The notes: generated by a model from the sequence alone, not told the origin. A stretch of DNA of 64,000 bases from Hoeflea sp. (GCF_002733955.1 NZ_NVXQ01000001.1:534316-598315), one strand, 5' to 3'; shown: positions 1 to 8,319, numbered from the stretch's first letter. Numbers and translations are program-made.

Positions 1-538
1 CTCCAACCAGGCGATTCGTTCGGGCGAGACGGCGATCTATGCGGAGTTTTCGTTTCAGGGCGCGGTAATCGCCTCGAACCTGGTCGATGGCGGCACGGTG
101 GGCATCTCGGTGGCCAATTTCAACGAGGGCGGGCGGCTCGCCTCCGTTACCGGCAACATCATTCGCAACCTGACGACCAAAGGCCCCTACCCGGCCGAAT
201 ATGCCGGTTTCGGCATCGGCGTGGCGATCGAGGCGGATGCGGCGGTGACCGGCAACGTCATTGAAGGCGCACCGAAATGGGGCGTGCTGATGGGCTGGGG
301 ACCGTTTCTCAGGGCGGTCAATTTCTCCGGCAACACGATCCGCGATTGCAGCGCCGGCATTGCCGTCTCGGTGGTCGAGGGCGCAGGTGCCGCACTTATT
401 TCGGGCAACATGTTTGACGCCACGCCGGGCGGCGCCATTATCGGCTGCCGCTGGAACGAGGTGGTGACAAAGGACCTGGCCAAGGTTGGCGCGGGCCGGT
501 TCAAGCATCTGACGCTGGAACGCAACGCGGTGGCGTGA
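1..538 (+). CDS. TIGR03808-type Tat-exported repeat protein, C-terminal part
   Basis: The reading frame is open from base 2 to a TGA at 536-538, so the gene begins before the window. The visible ~178 residues are short, repeating, glycine-rich rungs of the type G-N-x-I/V (for example TGNIIRN, TGNVIEG, SGNTIRD, SGNMFDA), the pattern of a right-handed parallel beta-helix. Content and C-terminus resemble the TIGR03808 family of twin-arginine-translocated repeat proteins found mainly in Rhizobiales; their function is unknown. The signal peptide that would confirm export is outside the window. The gene is convergent with the flavin oxidoreductase, 6 bases apart. Confidence 0.75.
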   Translation, partial: SNQAIRSGETAIYAEFSFQGAVIASNLVDGGTVGISVANFNEGGRLASVTGNIIRNLTTKGPYPAEYAGFGIGVAIEADAAVTGNVIEGAPKWGVLMGWGPFLRAVNFSGNTIRDCSAGIAVSVVEGAGAALISGNMFDATPGGAIIGCRWNEVVTKDLAKVGAGRFKHLTLERNAVA

Positions 539-544
539 AGCCGA

Positions 545-2581
545 TCAGAGATCCTTGACCAATCGCAGCGCGTCGTAGATCGCGGCATGGGTGTTGCGTG
601 CGGCCACCGCATCGCCGATGCGGAACAGCCGGAAGGCGCCTTGCGGGTTCGGCCTGAGCTCCTGCATGCCGCCGGTGGTCAGCGCCTCGTAATCGACCTC
701 GCCCAGATTTGACGATTGCGGCTTGAGCTCGAAATAGAGCTCATCGAGCGGCCTTGTGCCGTGGTTGACGATCACCTGATCGACCAGCCGCTCACGGCGG
801 ACGTCGCTGTAATCACTGCCCAGAGTGGCGCGCAGCTGATTGCCTTCGCGCGCCACGGACAAGAGCCGCCAGGTGACCGTGAAGGTGGTGTCACGCTTCT
901 GCAGATTGCGCATATAGGGCACCAGGTTCATCGCCATCACTTCGGGCGCAAAGCTGCGATCCGGGGTGACGATCTCGACCCTGCCGCCCTTGGCCGAGAT
1001 CAGGTCCGCGGCCTGAAGCCCGGCATGATCACCCGCATCGTCAAAGATCAGCACATCGGCACCGGGTTTCACATCGCCCGACAGGATGTCCCAGGCGGAA
1101 TGAACCAGATCGTTGCCCGCGCCAAGCACTTCGGTATGCGGCAGGCCGCCGGTGGCGATGATCACCTCGTCGGGTGCGGTTTCGAGGACTGCTTCGGCAT
1201 CCGCGAAGGTGTTGAAGCGGAAGGTCACGCCCAGTTTCTCGCATTGCTGCATCCGCCAGGCGATGATCGAGATCATCTCTCGGCGGCGTTCGTCGAGCGC
1301 GGTGAGACGGACCTGGCCGCCCGGCTGATCCGCTGCCTCCAGCACCGTGACCGCATGGCCGCGCTCGGCCGCAACCCGGGCGGCTTCCATGCCGGCCGGG
1401 CCGGCGCCGACGATAGTGATGCGTTTGCGGACAGGGCCGGCCTCGATCGTCTGCGGCATGGTCTCTTCGCGGCCGGTGGCGGCATTGTGCAGGCAGAACG
1501 CCATGCCGCCCTGGTAAATCCGGTCAAGGCAGTAATTGGCGCCGACGCAGGGGCGGATATCGTCTTCGCGGCGCTCGATGAGCTTGCGCACCAGATGCGG
1601 GTCGGCCATGTGGGCGCGGGTCATGCCGACCATGTCGAGCTTGCCCGCAGCGATGGCATGGCGGGCGGTGGCGACATCGGGGATCTTGGCGGCGTGAAAA
1701 GTGGGAAAGCCGGTGGCAGCGCGGATCTCGCCTGCAAAGTCCAGATGCGGGGCGTTCTTCATGCCCTGGATCGGGATCAGGTCGGTCAGGCCCGGGTCGG
1801 TGTCGATATGGCCTTTGACGACATTGAGAAAATCGACCAGGCCGCTATTTTTGAGCTTGTGCGAGACCTCCAGCCCCTCGGCCCGTGTCATGCCGCCGTC
1901 CAGCACCTGGTCGCCGGTGTAGCGCAGGCCGACGATGAATTCGTCGCCGCAGCGGGCGCGGATTGCGCGCAGCACGTCGAAGGTGAATTTGAGACGGTTG
2001 TCGAGGCTGCCGCCATAGGGCGCTTCCAGATCATTGGTCAGCGGCGACCAGAACTGCTCGAGCAGATGACCATAGGCTTCAAGCTCGATTCCGTCGACGC
2101 CCGCCGCCTTCATCCGCTCGGCGGCATCGGCGAAATCACCGATGATGCGGGTCATGTCCCAGTCTTCCAGCCGCTTGGGGAAAGCCCGGTGCGCGGCCTC
2201 GCGTTCATGGCTGGGGGCGACCACGGGAAGCCAGTCGGCCTTGTCCCAACGGGTGCGGCGGCCGAGATGGGTAAGCTGGATCATTACCGCCGCGCCGTGA
2301 TCATGGCACTCGTCGACTAGCTGCTTCATCCAGCCGACGACTTCATCCTTCCAGGCGAGGATGTTGTTGAACACCGGCGGGCTGTCGCGCGCCACCGAGG
2401 CCGAACCCGCCGTCATCGTCAAAGCCACACCGGCTTTGGCGCGCTCGACGTGATAGGCGCGGTAGCGGCCCTTGGGCATCCCGTCCTCGGGATAGGCCGG
2501 CTCGTGGCTGGTGATCATGATGCGGTTGCGCAGCGTGAGGTGCTTGAGCGTGTAGGGCTGCAGCAGCGGATCGTTGGACAT
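545..2581 (-). CDS. TMADH/DgcA-like NADH:flavin oxidoreductase with Fe-S and FAD/NAD domains
   Basis: About 678 residues. The N-terminal half is an old-yellow-enzyme TIM barrel (SPLTNDLEAPYGGSLDNR segment, HLGRR). Next come a cysteine cluster for Fe-S binding (CVGANYC, then C in GGMAFC) and a second half with a dinucleotide fold (ITIVGAGPAGMEAARVA). This is the layout of trimethylamine dehydrogenase, histamine dehydrogenase, DgcA and N-methylproline demethylases, which oxidatively demethylate or deaminate amines in the cytoplasm. Start chosen at ATG 2581 because AGGAG lies just upstream; the frame is open 45 codons further but that part has no family character. It diverges from a TetR gene, its likely regulator. 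Substrate not deducible. The second cysteine of the usual four-cysteine motif is Ala. Confidence 0.85.
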   Translation of the reverse strand: MSNDPLLQPYTLKHLTLRNRIMITSHEPAYPEDGMPKGRYRAYHVERAKAGVALTMTAGSASVARDSPPVFNNILAWKDEVVGWMKQLVDECHDHGAAVMIQLTHLGRRTRWDKADWLPVVAPSHEREAAHRAFPKRLEDWDMTRIIGDFADAAERMKAAGVDGIELEAYGHLLEQFWSPLTNDLEAPYGGSLDNRLKFTFDVLRAIRARCGDEFIVGLRYTGDQVLDGGMTRAEGLEVSHKLKNSGLVDFLNVVKGHIDTDPGLTDLIPIQGMKNAPHLDFAGEIRAATGFPTFHAAKIPDVATARHAIAAGKLDMVGMTRAHMADPHLVRKLIERREDDIRPCVGANYCLDRIYQGGMAFCLHNAATGREETMPQTIEAGPVRKRITIVGAGPAGMEAARVAAERGHAVTVLEAADQPGGQVRLTALDERRREMISIIAWRMQQCEKLGVTFRFNTFADAEAVLETAPDEVIIATGGLPHTEVLGAGNDLVHSAWDILSGDVKPGADVLIFDDAGDHAGLQAADLISAKGGRVEIVTPDRSFAPEVMAMNLVPYMRNLQKRDTTFTVTWRLLSVAREGNQLRATLGSDYSDVRRERLVDQVIVNHGTRPLDELYFELKPQSSNLGEVDYEALTTGGMQELRPNPQGAFRLFRIGDAVAARNTHAAIYDALRLVKDL

Positions 2582-2619
2582 GAGGCGGCTCCTGTTGGCT
2601 GACTCAATTTCTGACGCGG

Positions 2620-2660
2620 AATGTACATATGTGTCAATTATAAATTCAGTGGTGCACATT
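2620..2660. promoter_or_regulatory. Divergent promoter region with imperfect inverted repeat, candidate TetR operator
   Basis: The 115-base gap between the divergent oxidoreductase and TetR genes is AT-richer than its surroundings. It holds AATGTACA at 2620-2627 and TGCACATT at 2653-2660, an inverted repeat with one mismatch spaced by about 25 bases around a TATAAAT-like box. Position between a TetR gene and its divergent neighbour suggests an operator. The wide spacing is unusual for one TetR dimer site, so it could be two half sites or chance. Confidence 0.35.
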
Positions 2661-2696
2661 CTTGCGGTCACGGGATGCATCTGCTTAGGGTGCCGC

Positions 2697-3338
2697 ATGG
2701 AAAAGGCACACAGCACAGAGACGGAAACAGGCTGGCGCGGATCGCGCGAGGGTTGGCTCGAAGCCGCCTATGGCGCGCTGGTCAACGAGGGGATCGACGC
2801 GGTCAAGATCAAGCCGCTGGCCGAAAGCCTGAAGCTGTCGCGCACCAGCTTCTACTGGTTCTTCGACAATCGCGACGCCTTGCTCAAAGCGCTTGCCGAC
2901 ATGTGGGAAGCACGCACCACGACCCCGCTGACCAGGGCCGCGCGCGACTATGCGGAGACCGAAGCCGAAGCCATGCTCAACGTGATCGGCTGTTTTCTGA
3001 AGCCTGAAACATTCGACGCCAAGCTGGAATTCGCGATGCGCGGCTGGGGGCTGAAGGACCCGGCAATCATGGCGCGGATTGTCGAGGCAGACCGGATACG
3101 GCTCGAAGCCCTGAGCGGGATGCTGGAGCGATGGGGCCATCCGCCGCAGGATGCCGATGTGCGGGCGCGCACGATCTATCTGGTACAGATCGGCTACATC
3201 TCGATGCGCGTCGAGGAGAGCCTTGAGACGCGCGTGACCCGGATTCCGAACTATGTAGAGGTCTACACCGGCCGCCCGCCCGAGCCACGCGAGGTGGCAC
3301 GGTTTCGGGCGCGGTTCGGGCTGGCACCAGAGGGCTAA
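2697..3338 (+). CDS. TetR/AcrR family transcriptional regulator
   Basis: About 213 residues. An N-terminal helix-turn-helix of TetR type is visible at roughly residues 14-60 (WLEAAYGALVNEGIDAVKIK, then LAESLKLSRTSFYWFFDNRDALL). The C-terminal ligand-binding half is divergent, ending in a family-like tail (YTGRPPEPREV). Start chosen at ATG 2697 because the HTH begins just after it; the frame is open back to 2574 but upstream residues do not look like a regulator and would overlap the divergent gene. It probably represses the flavin oxidoreductase transcribed away from it, and perhaps the downstream dioxygenase; both are inferences from position. Confidence 0.85.
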   Translation: MEKAHSTETETGWRGSREGWLEAAYGALVNEGIDAVKIKPLAESLKLSRTSFYWFFDNRDALLKALADMWEARTTTPLTRAARDYAETEAEAMLNVIGCFLKPETFDAKLEFAMRGWGLKDPAIMARIVEADRIRLEALSGMLERWGHPPQDADVRARTIYLVQIGYISMRVEESLETRVTRIPNYVEVYTGRPPEPREVARFRARFGLAPEG

Positions 3339-3470
3339 GAGGGTTCCGAATTTGTCGGGATAGCAAGCACGGCTGCCTCGAGGCCACCCCGGGAGCGGAT
3401 GCCCTGCCCTTGTTTTGCCTGATCCGGGCGATAGTTTTTGCCATCTCCATCTCAGAAGGAAGCAGACCGG

Positions 3471-4121
3471 ATGCAAAAACCCACACTGAACCGCCGTGGA
3501 TTGATCGGCCGCGCACTGGCGCTAGCCGGATTGGGTGCAGGCGCCGGAGCCTGGGCGGGGTTGTTCGGAACTCCCGCCTCAGCCGCAACCGGGACGCCCT
3601 CGGCAACCGAAGGACCGTTCTACCCGAAGCCTTCGATGCGCATGGACGATATCGACAATGATCTGGTCAAGGTGACGGGCCGGGTCGAAGAGGCCGGCGG
3701 CACAGTGATCGCGCTCAAGGGCCGTGTGCTGGACGCGGACGGCCAGCCGCGCGCCGGCCTGCGGGTCGAAATCTGGCAATGCGACATGAACGGCAAGTAT
3801 CTGCATCCCGGCGACCGCAGGGATGTGACCTATGACACCGGGTTCCAGGGCTTTGGCCATGACATCACCGGGGCAGATGGCGGCTACAGGTTTCGAACCA
3901 TCATGCCGACGGTCTATCCCGGCCGCACGCCGCATATCCACGTCAAGCTGCTGGATGGCGAGAATGAACTGCTGACGACGCAGTTCTATCTCAAGGATCA
4001 TCCGGGCAATGCAAATGACCGGATTTACAGCCGCCTGTCCGATGCTGAAAAGGCCTCGGTCACCATGGAGTTCGTGACCGGCGAGAACGGGCTCGAGACC
4101 AGCGTGGACATCATCGCCTAA
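3471..4121 (+). CDS. Tat-exported intradiol ring-cleavage dioxygenase-like protein
   Basis: About 216 residues. A twin-arginine leader (LNRRGLIGRALALAG, residues ~6-20) ends in an alanine-rich cleavage region. The mature part has intradiol dioxygenase features: TEGPFYPK, GRVLDADGQPRAGLRVEIWQ, GGYRFRTIMPTVYPGR and HIHVKL. Those contain the Tyr and His residues that bind Fe(III) in protocatechuate and catechol dioxygenases. Start 3471 is preceded by AAGGA and begins right before the Tat motif; the frame is open to 3438. Cytoplasmic relatives act in the beta-ketoadipate pathway; exported single-gene relatives are less well understood. No alpha subunit or muconate pathway gene is adjacent, so the substrate is unknown. 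Confidence 0.85.
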   Translation: MQKPTLNRRGLIGRALALAGLGAGAGAWAGLFGTPASAATGTPSATEGPFYPKPSMRMDDIDNDLVKVTGRVEEAGGTVIALKGRVLDADGQPRAGLRVEIWQCDMNGKYLHPGDRRDVTYDTGFQGFGHDITGADGGYRFRTIMPTVYPGRTPHIHVKLLDGENELLTTQFYLKDHPGNANDRIYSRLSDAEKASVTMEFVTGENGLETSVDIIA

Positions 4122-4233
4122 AGCAATTCCAGCAAAAGTGGGAACCGGTTTTGCGTCCGGAATTGCGTCAAAGCAGAGAGATAAAGCATTGAAGGTGAAT
4201 CGGTTTTCGCCGGACATGTTTTAGCGCCCGGAA
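4122..4233. repeat. RIME-like Rhizobiales intergenic palindromic element
   Basis: Directly after the dioxygenase stop lies GCAATTCC (4123-4130), a GGTTTTGCGTCC core, then GGAATTGC (4159-4166), followed by a second half with AATCGGTTTTCGCCGGA and a TTTTAGCG end. This arrangement closely resembles intergenic palindromes scattered through Rhizobium, Agrobacterium and Mesorhizobium genomes (RIME-type elements). It is non-coding and may fold as two hairpins. Identification rests on remembered consensus, and I saw no second copy in this window. Confidence 0.6.
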
Positions 4234-4257
4234 GCGCACATCTATCAGGCGCGGCAG

Positions 4258-4288
4258 GCGAGACAGCCCGAAGGCTGTCTCGCGTTTT
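4258..4288 (+). terminator. Rho-independent terminator between convergent genes
   Basis: A perfect 11-base-pair stem (4258-4268 with 4273-4283) closed by a CGAA tetraloop is followed by GTTTT. It sits between the converging dioxygenase and TRAP binding-protein genes, 9 bases from the latter's stop. The T-run favours plus-strand use; the minus strand lacks a clear U-tract. Confidence 0.75.
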
Positions 4289-4291
4289 GGC

Positions 4292-5329
4292 TTACTTCGA
4301 CTTCTCTGCGATCGCGGCCCTGGCCTGATCGATCAGCGCCTGGCCATCTATCCCCTGTTCGCCCATTTCGGCGACCCAGCGGGCGATGACCGGCTGGGCG
4401 GCTTGTTTCCAGCGCGCCACTTCCGCTTCATCGAGCTGGATGATGTTGTTGTTGGCCGCCACGGCGATATCCCGGCCGGGCTTGTCGTTGGCCTCCATCA
4501 CTTCCGCCGCAAAAGCCGAGAGCTTGGCGCCTGATTCCGCGTCAAGGATTGCGCGCAGGTCATCCGGCAGGGCTTCGTATTTGGCCTTGTTCATAACCAG
4601 GACGATGGCCGCGGTATAGAGCGCCTCCGGCCCGCCGAACTCGGTGTGGTTGGTGACCAGTTCGGTCAGGCGGATCGACGGCGTGACTTCCCAGGGGATC
4701 ACGGTGCCGTTGATGACGCCCTTGGACAGGGCCTCGGGGATCGTTGGCAGCGGCATGCCAACGGGCTCGGCGCCGAGTTCCGACAACATGTCGTTGATCA
4801 CCCGGGTTGGCCCGCGCATGGTCTTGCCAGCCATGTCTTCCAGCTTGTTGACCGGCTCGGATGTGTGGACAACACCGGGGCCGTGCACCCAGGCGCCAAG
4901 CACCTTCACATCGGCATATTCGTTTTGCTGGAAGTCGTTTTGCACCATTTCCATATAGGCGAGCGAGGTGGCGATCGGATCTGTCATCATGAACGGCAGT
5001 TCAAAGACCTCGCTGCGCGGAAAGCGGCCGGGGGTGTAACCCACCAGTGTCATCGTCAGGTCGGCAACGCCGTCCCGGGCCTGATCCATCAGGTCGGAAG
5101 GACGGCCGCCGAGCGACATGCCGTCGAAATGCTCGACTTTCAGCTTGCCGCCCGAGGCTTCGGCAAGGCGCTCGCCCCACGGCTTGAGGATGTGCTTGGG
5201 TACAGTCGCGACCGGCGGCAGGAACTGGTGCAGCCGAAGCGTGACTTCCTGTGCCGTAGCTGCATCTGGTGCCGCCGACAGCGCGAATGCACCGGCGACC
5301 AGCGAATAGATGAAATTGCGTCTCAACAT
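4292..5329 (-). CDS. TRAP transporter solute-binding protein, DctP family (orphan)
   Basis: About 345 residues with an N-terminal Sec-type signal (RRNFIYSLVAGAFALSAAPDAATA) and the DctP fold signatures LRLHQFLPP, PWGERLAEASGGKL and the mid-domain GKTMRGPTRV, where the conserved Arg contacts a carboxylate ligand. Start at ATG 5329 follows GGGAGGAA; the frame is open to 5449 but that would run into the upstream gene. It is 116 bases downstream of the ferredoxin reductase in the same direction, so probably co-transcribed with the P450 system. No DctQ/DctM membrane subunits are in the window, so the permease must be encoded elsewhere or the protein acts alone. Confidence 0.88.
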   Translation of the reverse strand: MLRRNFIYSLVAGAFALSAAPDAATAQEVTLRLHQFLPPVATVPKHILKPWGERLAEASGGKLKVEHFDGMSLGGRPSDLMDQARDGVADLTMTLVGYTPGRFPRSEVFELPFMMTDPIATSLAYMEMVQNDFQQNEYADVKVLGAWVHGPGVVHTSEPVNKLEDMAGKTMRGPTRVINDMLSELGAEPVGMPLPTIPEALSKGVINGTVIPWEVTPSIRLTELVTNHTEFGGPEALYTAAIVLVMNKAKYEALPDDLRAILDAESGAKLSAFAAEVMEANDKPGRDIAVAANNNIIQLDEAEVARWKQAAQPVIARWVAEMGEQGIDGQALIDQARAAIAEKSK

Positions 5330-5445
5330 TTTGTTTCCTCCCAGAATGAATGTCTGATGTCTGCTTTCCACGTGAACGGCCTTGCTCAAGGCCCTGGAAC
5401 TTCGAATGCTATGGCTGCAGCCTCCCCGCTGCAGGTTTGGCCGGG

Positions 5446-6672
5446 TCACACCGCACGGGCATAATCGACCAGGTTGTAATTGACGGCGGCGAGTTCGGGT
5501 TTGGAGACGATGCGTCCGGACGCCAGCAACTTGCGGGCCGTCATGTGGGTTGATGCCGAATCCACCGTTTCCACACTGACCAACCGGCCAGAGGAAAAAC
5601 TCAGGACAGCAAGGCCGCCCTTTTCAGGTTTGTGGGCGACGTGCTCGTCTGCCCCTGCGCCAAGACCTGCAATCTGCAGCTTGAGATCTCCCTGATCGCT
5701 CCAGAACCAGGGTACGGCCGCATAGGGTACGGGTTTGCCCGTCAAGCGTTTGGAGATGGTCCGGGCATGGTCGGTCGCGGCCTGAACCGATTCCAGCCGC
5801 ACCCGCCGGCCCGACAGCGGATCGGGGAAATTGCAGCAATCGCCGAGCGCGGAAATATTGGGGTCCGATGTGCACAGCAGATCGTCGACATCGATGCCGT
5901 CGGAGACCGCCAGTCCGGCTTCTGCCGCCAGTTCACTGTTGGGCACGACGCCTGCGGCGATGAGAACGATGTCGCCAGCGATGTCCGTGCCGTCGGCAAG
6001 CCGGGCGCCGGCCACGTTGCCGGCACCGTCGTCGAGAAGTTCCGAGACAAACTGACCCAGCCGGACACTGGTGCCCCAGCCTTGATGGGACATGAGAAAA
6101 TGCGCAGACATGGTGTCGGAGACCGCACGCGACATCAGGCGTTCGGCACCCTCGATCACGGTGGCATTGACCCCGAGGCCGGGCGCGACAGCCGCGAATT
6201 CCATGCCGATGAAGCCGCCACCGACCACCAGCACATGGCGGGCTGCACTGAGCCGTGTGCGCAGCTCTGACGCATCTGCAAGATTGCGCAGCGACAGCAC
6301 GTTTCTCAGATCGAGATTGGCAATCGGCGGCCGGGCATTGCGGCTGCCGGTGGCCAGCACAAGATGATCATAACCGATCGTCTTGCCGTCGCCGGTGGTG
6401 ATGTGCTTGCCGTCCGGATCAATACCGGTCACCCGCGTCTGCGGCATCAGCGAAATGGTGTTGTCGTCAAAAAACTTCGACGGGCGCAGGTCGAGCCTGG
6501 CGGCATCGCCGTGCTTGAGGAAAGCCTTTGACAGCGGCGGGCGCTGATAGGGCAGACCCGGCTCATCGCTGACAAGCAGGATCTCGCCCGCAAAACCATC
6601 GGCGCGGAGACTTGCGGCCATCTGGAAACCGCCATGACCGCCCCCGACGATGACGACGCGCTGAAGCGTCAT
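5446..6672 (-). CDS. FAD-dependent ferredoxin reductase of a class I P450 system
   Basis: About 408 residues. Two dinucleotide-binding folds are visible: the FAD site at the N-terminus (VVIVGGGHGGFQMA) and the NADH site near residue 150 (HVLVVGGGFIGMEFA). The ISALGDCC segment near residue 275 is the second FAD contact. The layout matches putidaredoxin reductase and rhodocoxin reductase, which pass electrons from NADH to a [2Fe-2S] ferredoxin. Its ATG overlaps the stop of the ferredoxin gene by four bases (ATGA), implying translational coupling. With the ferredoxin and P450 it forms a complete electron chain in the cytoplasm. Confidence 0.92.
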   Translation of the reverse strand: MTLQRVVIVGGGHGGFQMAASLRADGFAGEILLVSDEPGLPYQRPPLSKAFLKHGDAARLDLRPSKFFDDNTISLMPQTRVTGIDPDGKHITTGDGKTIGYDHLVLATGSRNARPPIANLDLRNVLSLRNLADASELRTRLSAARHVLVVGGGFIGMEFAAVAPGLGVNATVIEGAERLMSRAVSDTMSAHFLMSHQGWGTSVRLGQFVSELLDDGAGNVAGARLADGTDIAGDIVLIAAGVVPNSELAAEAGLAVSDGIDVDDLLCTSDPNISALGDCCNFPDPLSGRRVRLESVQAATDHARTISKRLTGKPVPYAAVPWFWSDQGDLKLQIAGLGAGADEHVAHKPEKGGLAVLSFSSGRLVSVETVDSASTHMTARKLLASGRIVSKPELAAVNYNLVDYARAV

Positions 6673-6992
6673 ATCTGCGCGTCCGGAAGATGGACGGTCA
6701 GACCGTCGAGTTCATCGGTGATGGCGATCTGGCAGGACAGGCGGCTGGTGGGTTTGACCTCGGAGGCGGCAAAATCCAGCATGGCGCGTTCGCCGTCCGA
6801 AGGCGTGCCGGTTTTCGGGGCCCAGTCGTCGGCGACATAGACATGGCAGGTGGCGCACATCATCGCACCGCCGCATTCAGCGACAATGCCGTCGACATTA
6901 CCGGCAAGCGCTGCCTGCATGACGCTGTCGCCTGTGCTTGCCTCAACCGTGGTTTCATTGCCGTCCGGGGATACAAAAGTCAGTCTTGGCAT
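6669..6992 (-). CDS. [2Fe-2S] ferredoxin (putidaredoxin/adrenodoxin type)
   Basis: 107 residues. Cluster ligands are visible as C-x5-C-x2-C (CGGAMMCATC) near residues 40-49 and a fourth Cys in RLSCQI, the adrenodoxin/putidaredoxin pattern. It shuttles single electrons from the downstream-encoded reductase to the upstream-encoded P450. ATG 6992 is preceded by AAGGAG; the frame is open to 7034 but would overlap the P450 stop. The gap to the P450 stop is 43 bases, and the reductase start overlaps its stop. Confidence 0.93.
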   Translation of the reverse strand: MPRLTFVSPDGNETTVEASTGDSVMQAALAGNVDGIVAECGGAMMCATCHVYVADDWAPKTGTPSDGERAMLDFAASEVKPTSRLSCQIAITDELDGLTVHLPDAQI

Positions 6993-7035
6993 CGCCGGTC
7001 TCCTTCTAATGTCTTTTGCTGGCTGGCAGCGCACA

Positions 7036-8211
7036 TCAGTTCAACCGCACCGGCAGGCTGAGCGGTCCGCGGAAACCAAAACCCCACCAGACCACTTTTT
7101 CCGGCTCGACCAGCTGCATGTCGGGGAAGCGCTCGAAGATCATCGGCAGCATGATCTTGCCGATGGTCAGCCGCGCCAGATGTGTGCCCATGCAGTGATG
7201 CGGGCCGCTGCCGAAACTCTGGTGGGTGGTCTTCGGGCGCAGCGCGTTGAACTTGTCGCCATCTTCAAACAGCTCTTCGTCATGGTTTGCCGAGGCCTGG
7301 GCGGTCATGATGATCTCACCCTTGGCGATGTCGATGCCGCGGATCTGGGTGTCCTCATTGGCGCAGCGCGAACTGGCCTGGATCGGCGCCACCCAGCGCA
7401 GGCCTTCCTCGAAGGCGGCGCTCCAGTTGCCGGACCGCTTTATCTCCTCAAGCTGGTCAGGATTGGTGAGCAGCCCAAAGAGAACGGTCAGCAGTGAATC
7501 CCGCGGCTCGTTGATGCCGCCACCGATGGCGATCTTGAGATTGGCGAGAACCTGGCTGAATTCGATCGGATCGTCGGCATTGATCATCACCGAGAGCGCC
7601 GATTGATCCGGCTCGGCCTTGAGAAGCGGGACGCGGCTTTCGACCATCGCGTTCATGGCATCATGGCAGCCATCAACGCGCTTGAACGGCTCGTCGGCAT
7701 AGCCGAAATTTCCGGCGCCATCGATCAGCGCCTGCGACCAGAATTGCATCTCCTCATCGGTGGCGTCCGGGATGCCCAGTATCTCGGCCAGGATCCGGGC
7801 CGCCAGCGGTCCTGCAAGTGTTGAAAAAAGTTCGACGACCTCGTTCCGGGGGAGCCGGTCGAGATAGGCGGCGGCATGTTTTTCATAGGCCGGCCCCCAG
7901 ATGGTCTTGAGATTGACCGGAGAGAAGGTCGGCATCATGGCCATGCGCTCGCGCATATGCTCCGCGCCATCCTTGCGCATCAATGTGTGGGCCTGAAACG
8001 CCCTTTTCATGGGGGTGTTTGGATCATTGTTGCTGAACAACGCCGGATTGTCTTTCACAGCGCGCGTATCGGCAGCCTTGGTCAAAAGCGTCCTGCCGAT
8101 GGACTTGACGCGCACCACCGGTGCCTCGGCACGAAGCCTGCGGTAGACCGAATAGGGATCCCGCGTCAGCTGGTCGATTGTGATGGTGTCATCCGTCGGC
8201 GCGAAACTCAT
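7036..8211 (-). CDS. Cytochrome P450
   Basis: 391 residues, the usual length for a soluble bacterial P450. Heme-binding loop FGSGPHHCMG with the thiolate Cys at residue 340, helix K ExxR motif (EEGLRW), and a helix I region GGGINEPRD. The last is unusual: the common acid-Thr pair used in oxygen activation is replaced by Glu-Pro. ATG 8211 was chosen because it follows GGGAGGGG and avoids an unconserved N-terminal stretch. First gene of a P450, ferredoxin, reductase, TRAP binding protein operon; divergent LysR gene probably controls it. Substrate unknown; bacterial members hydroxylate terpenoids, steroids, aromatics or N-methyl compounds. Confidence 0.92.
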   Translation of the reverse strand: MSFAPTDDTITIDQLTRDPYSVYRRLRAEAPVVRVKSIGRTLLTKAADTRAVKDNPALFSNNDPNTPMKRAFQAHTLMRKDGAEHMRERMAMMPTFSPVNLKTIWGPAYEKHAAAYLDRLPRNEVVELFSTLAGPLAARILAEILGIPDATDEEMQFWSQALIDGAGNFGYADEPFKRVDGCHDAMNAMVESRVPLLKAEPDQSALSVMINADDPIEFSQVLANLKIAIGGGINEPRDSLLTVLFGLLTNPDQLEEIKRSGNWSAAFEEGLRWVAPIQASSRCANEDTQIRGIDIAKGEIIMTAQASANHDEELFEDGDKFNALRPKTTHQSFGSGPHHCMGTHLARLTIGKIMLPMIFERFPDMQLVEPEKVVWWGFGFRGPLSLPVRLN

Positions 8212-8319
8212 TGCAGCCAGTCCCCTCCCAAGGCAGCCAGGCGGCAAGACTGCCGCAGATCGTCACCAACCATAGGGAGATCAATGCAATCTAACAATTC
8301 GATGGATTTGATCGAGTAA

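Noticed and set aside
716..2320. Plus-strand open frame of 534 codons opposite the TMADH-like gene
   Set aside because: The minus-strand protein carries clear TIM-barrel and Fe-S motifs; the plus-strand translation has none.
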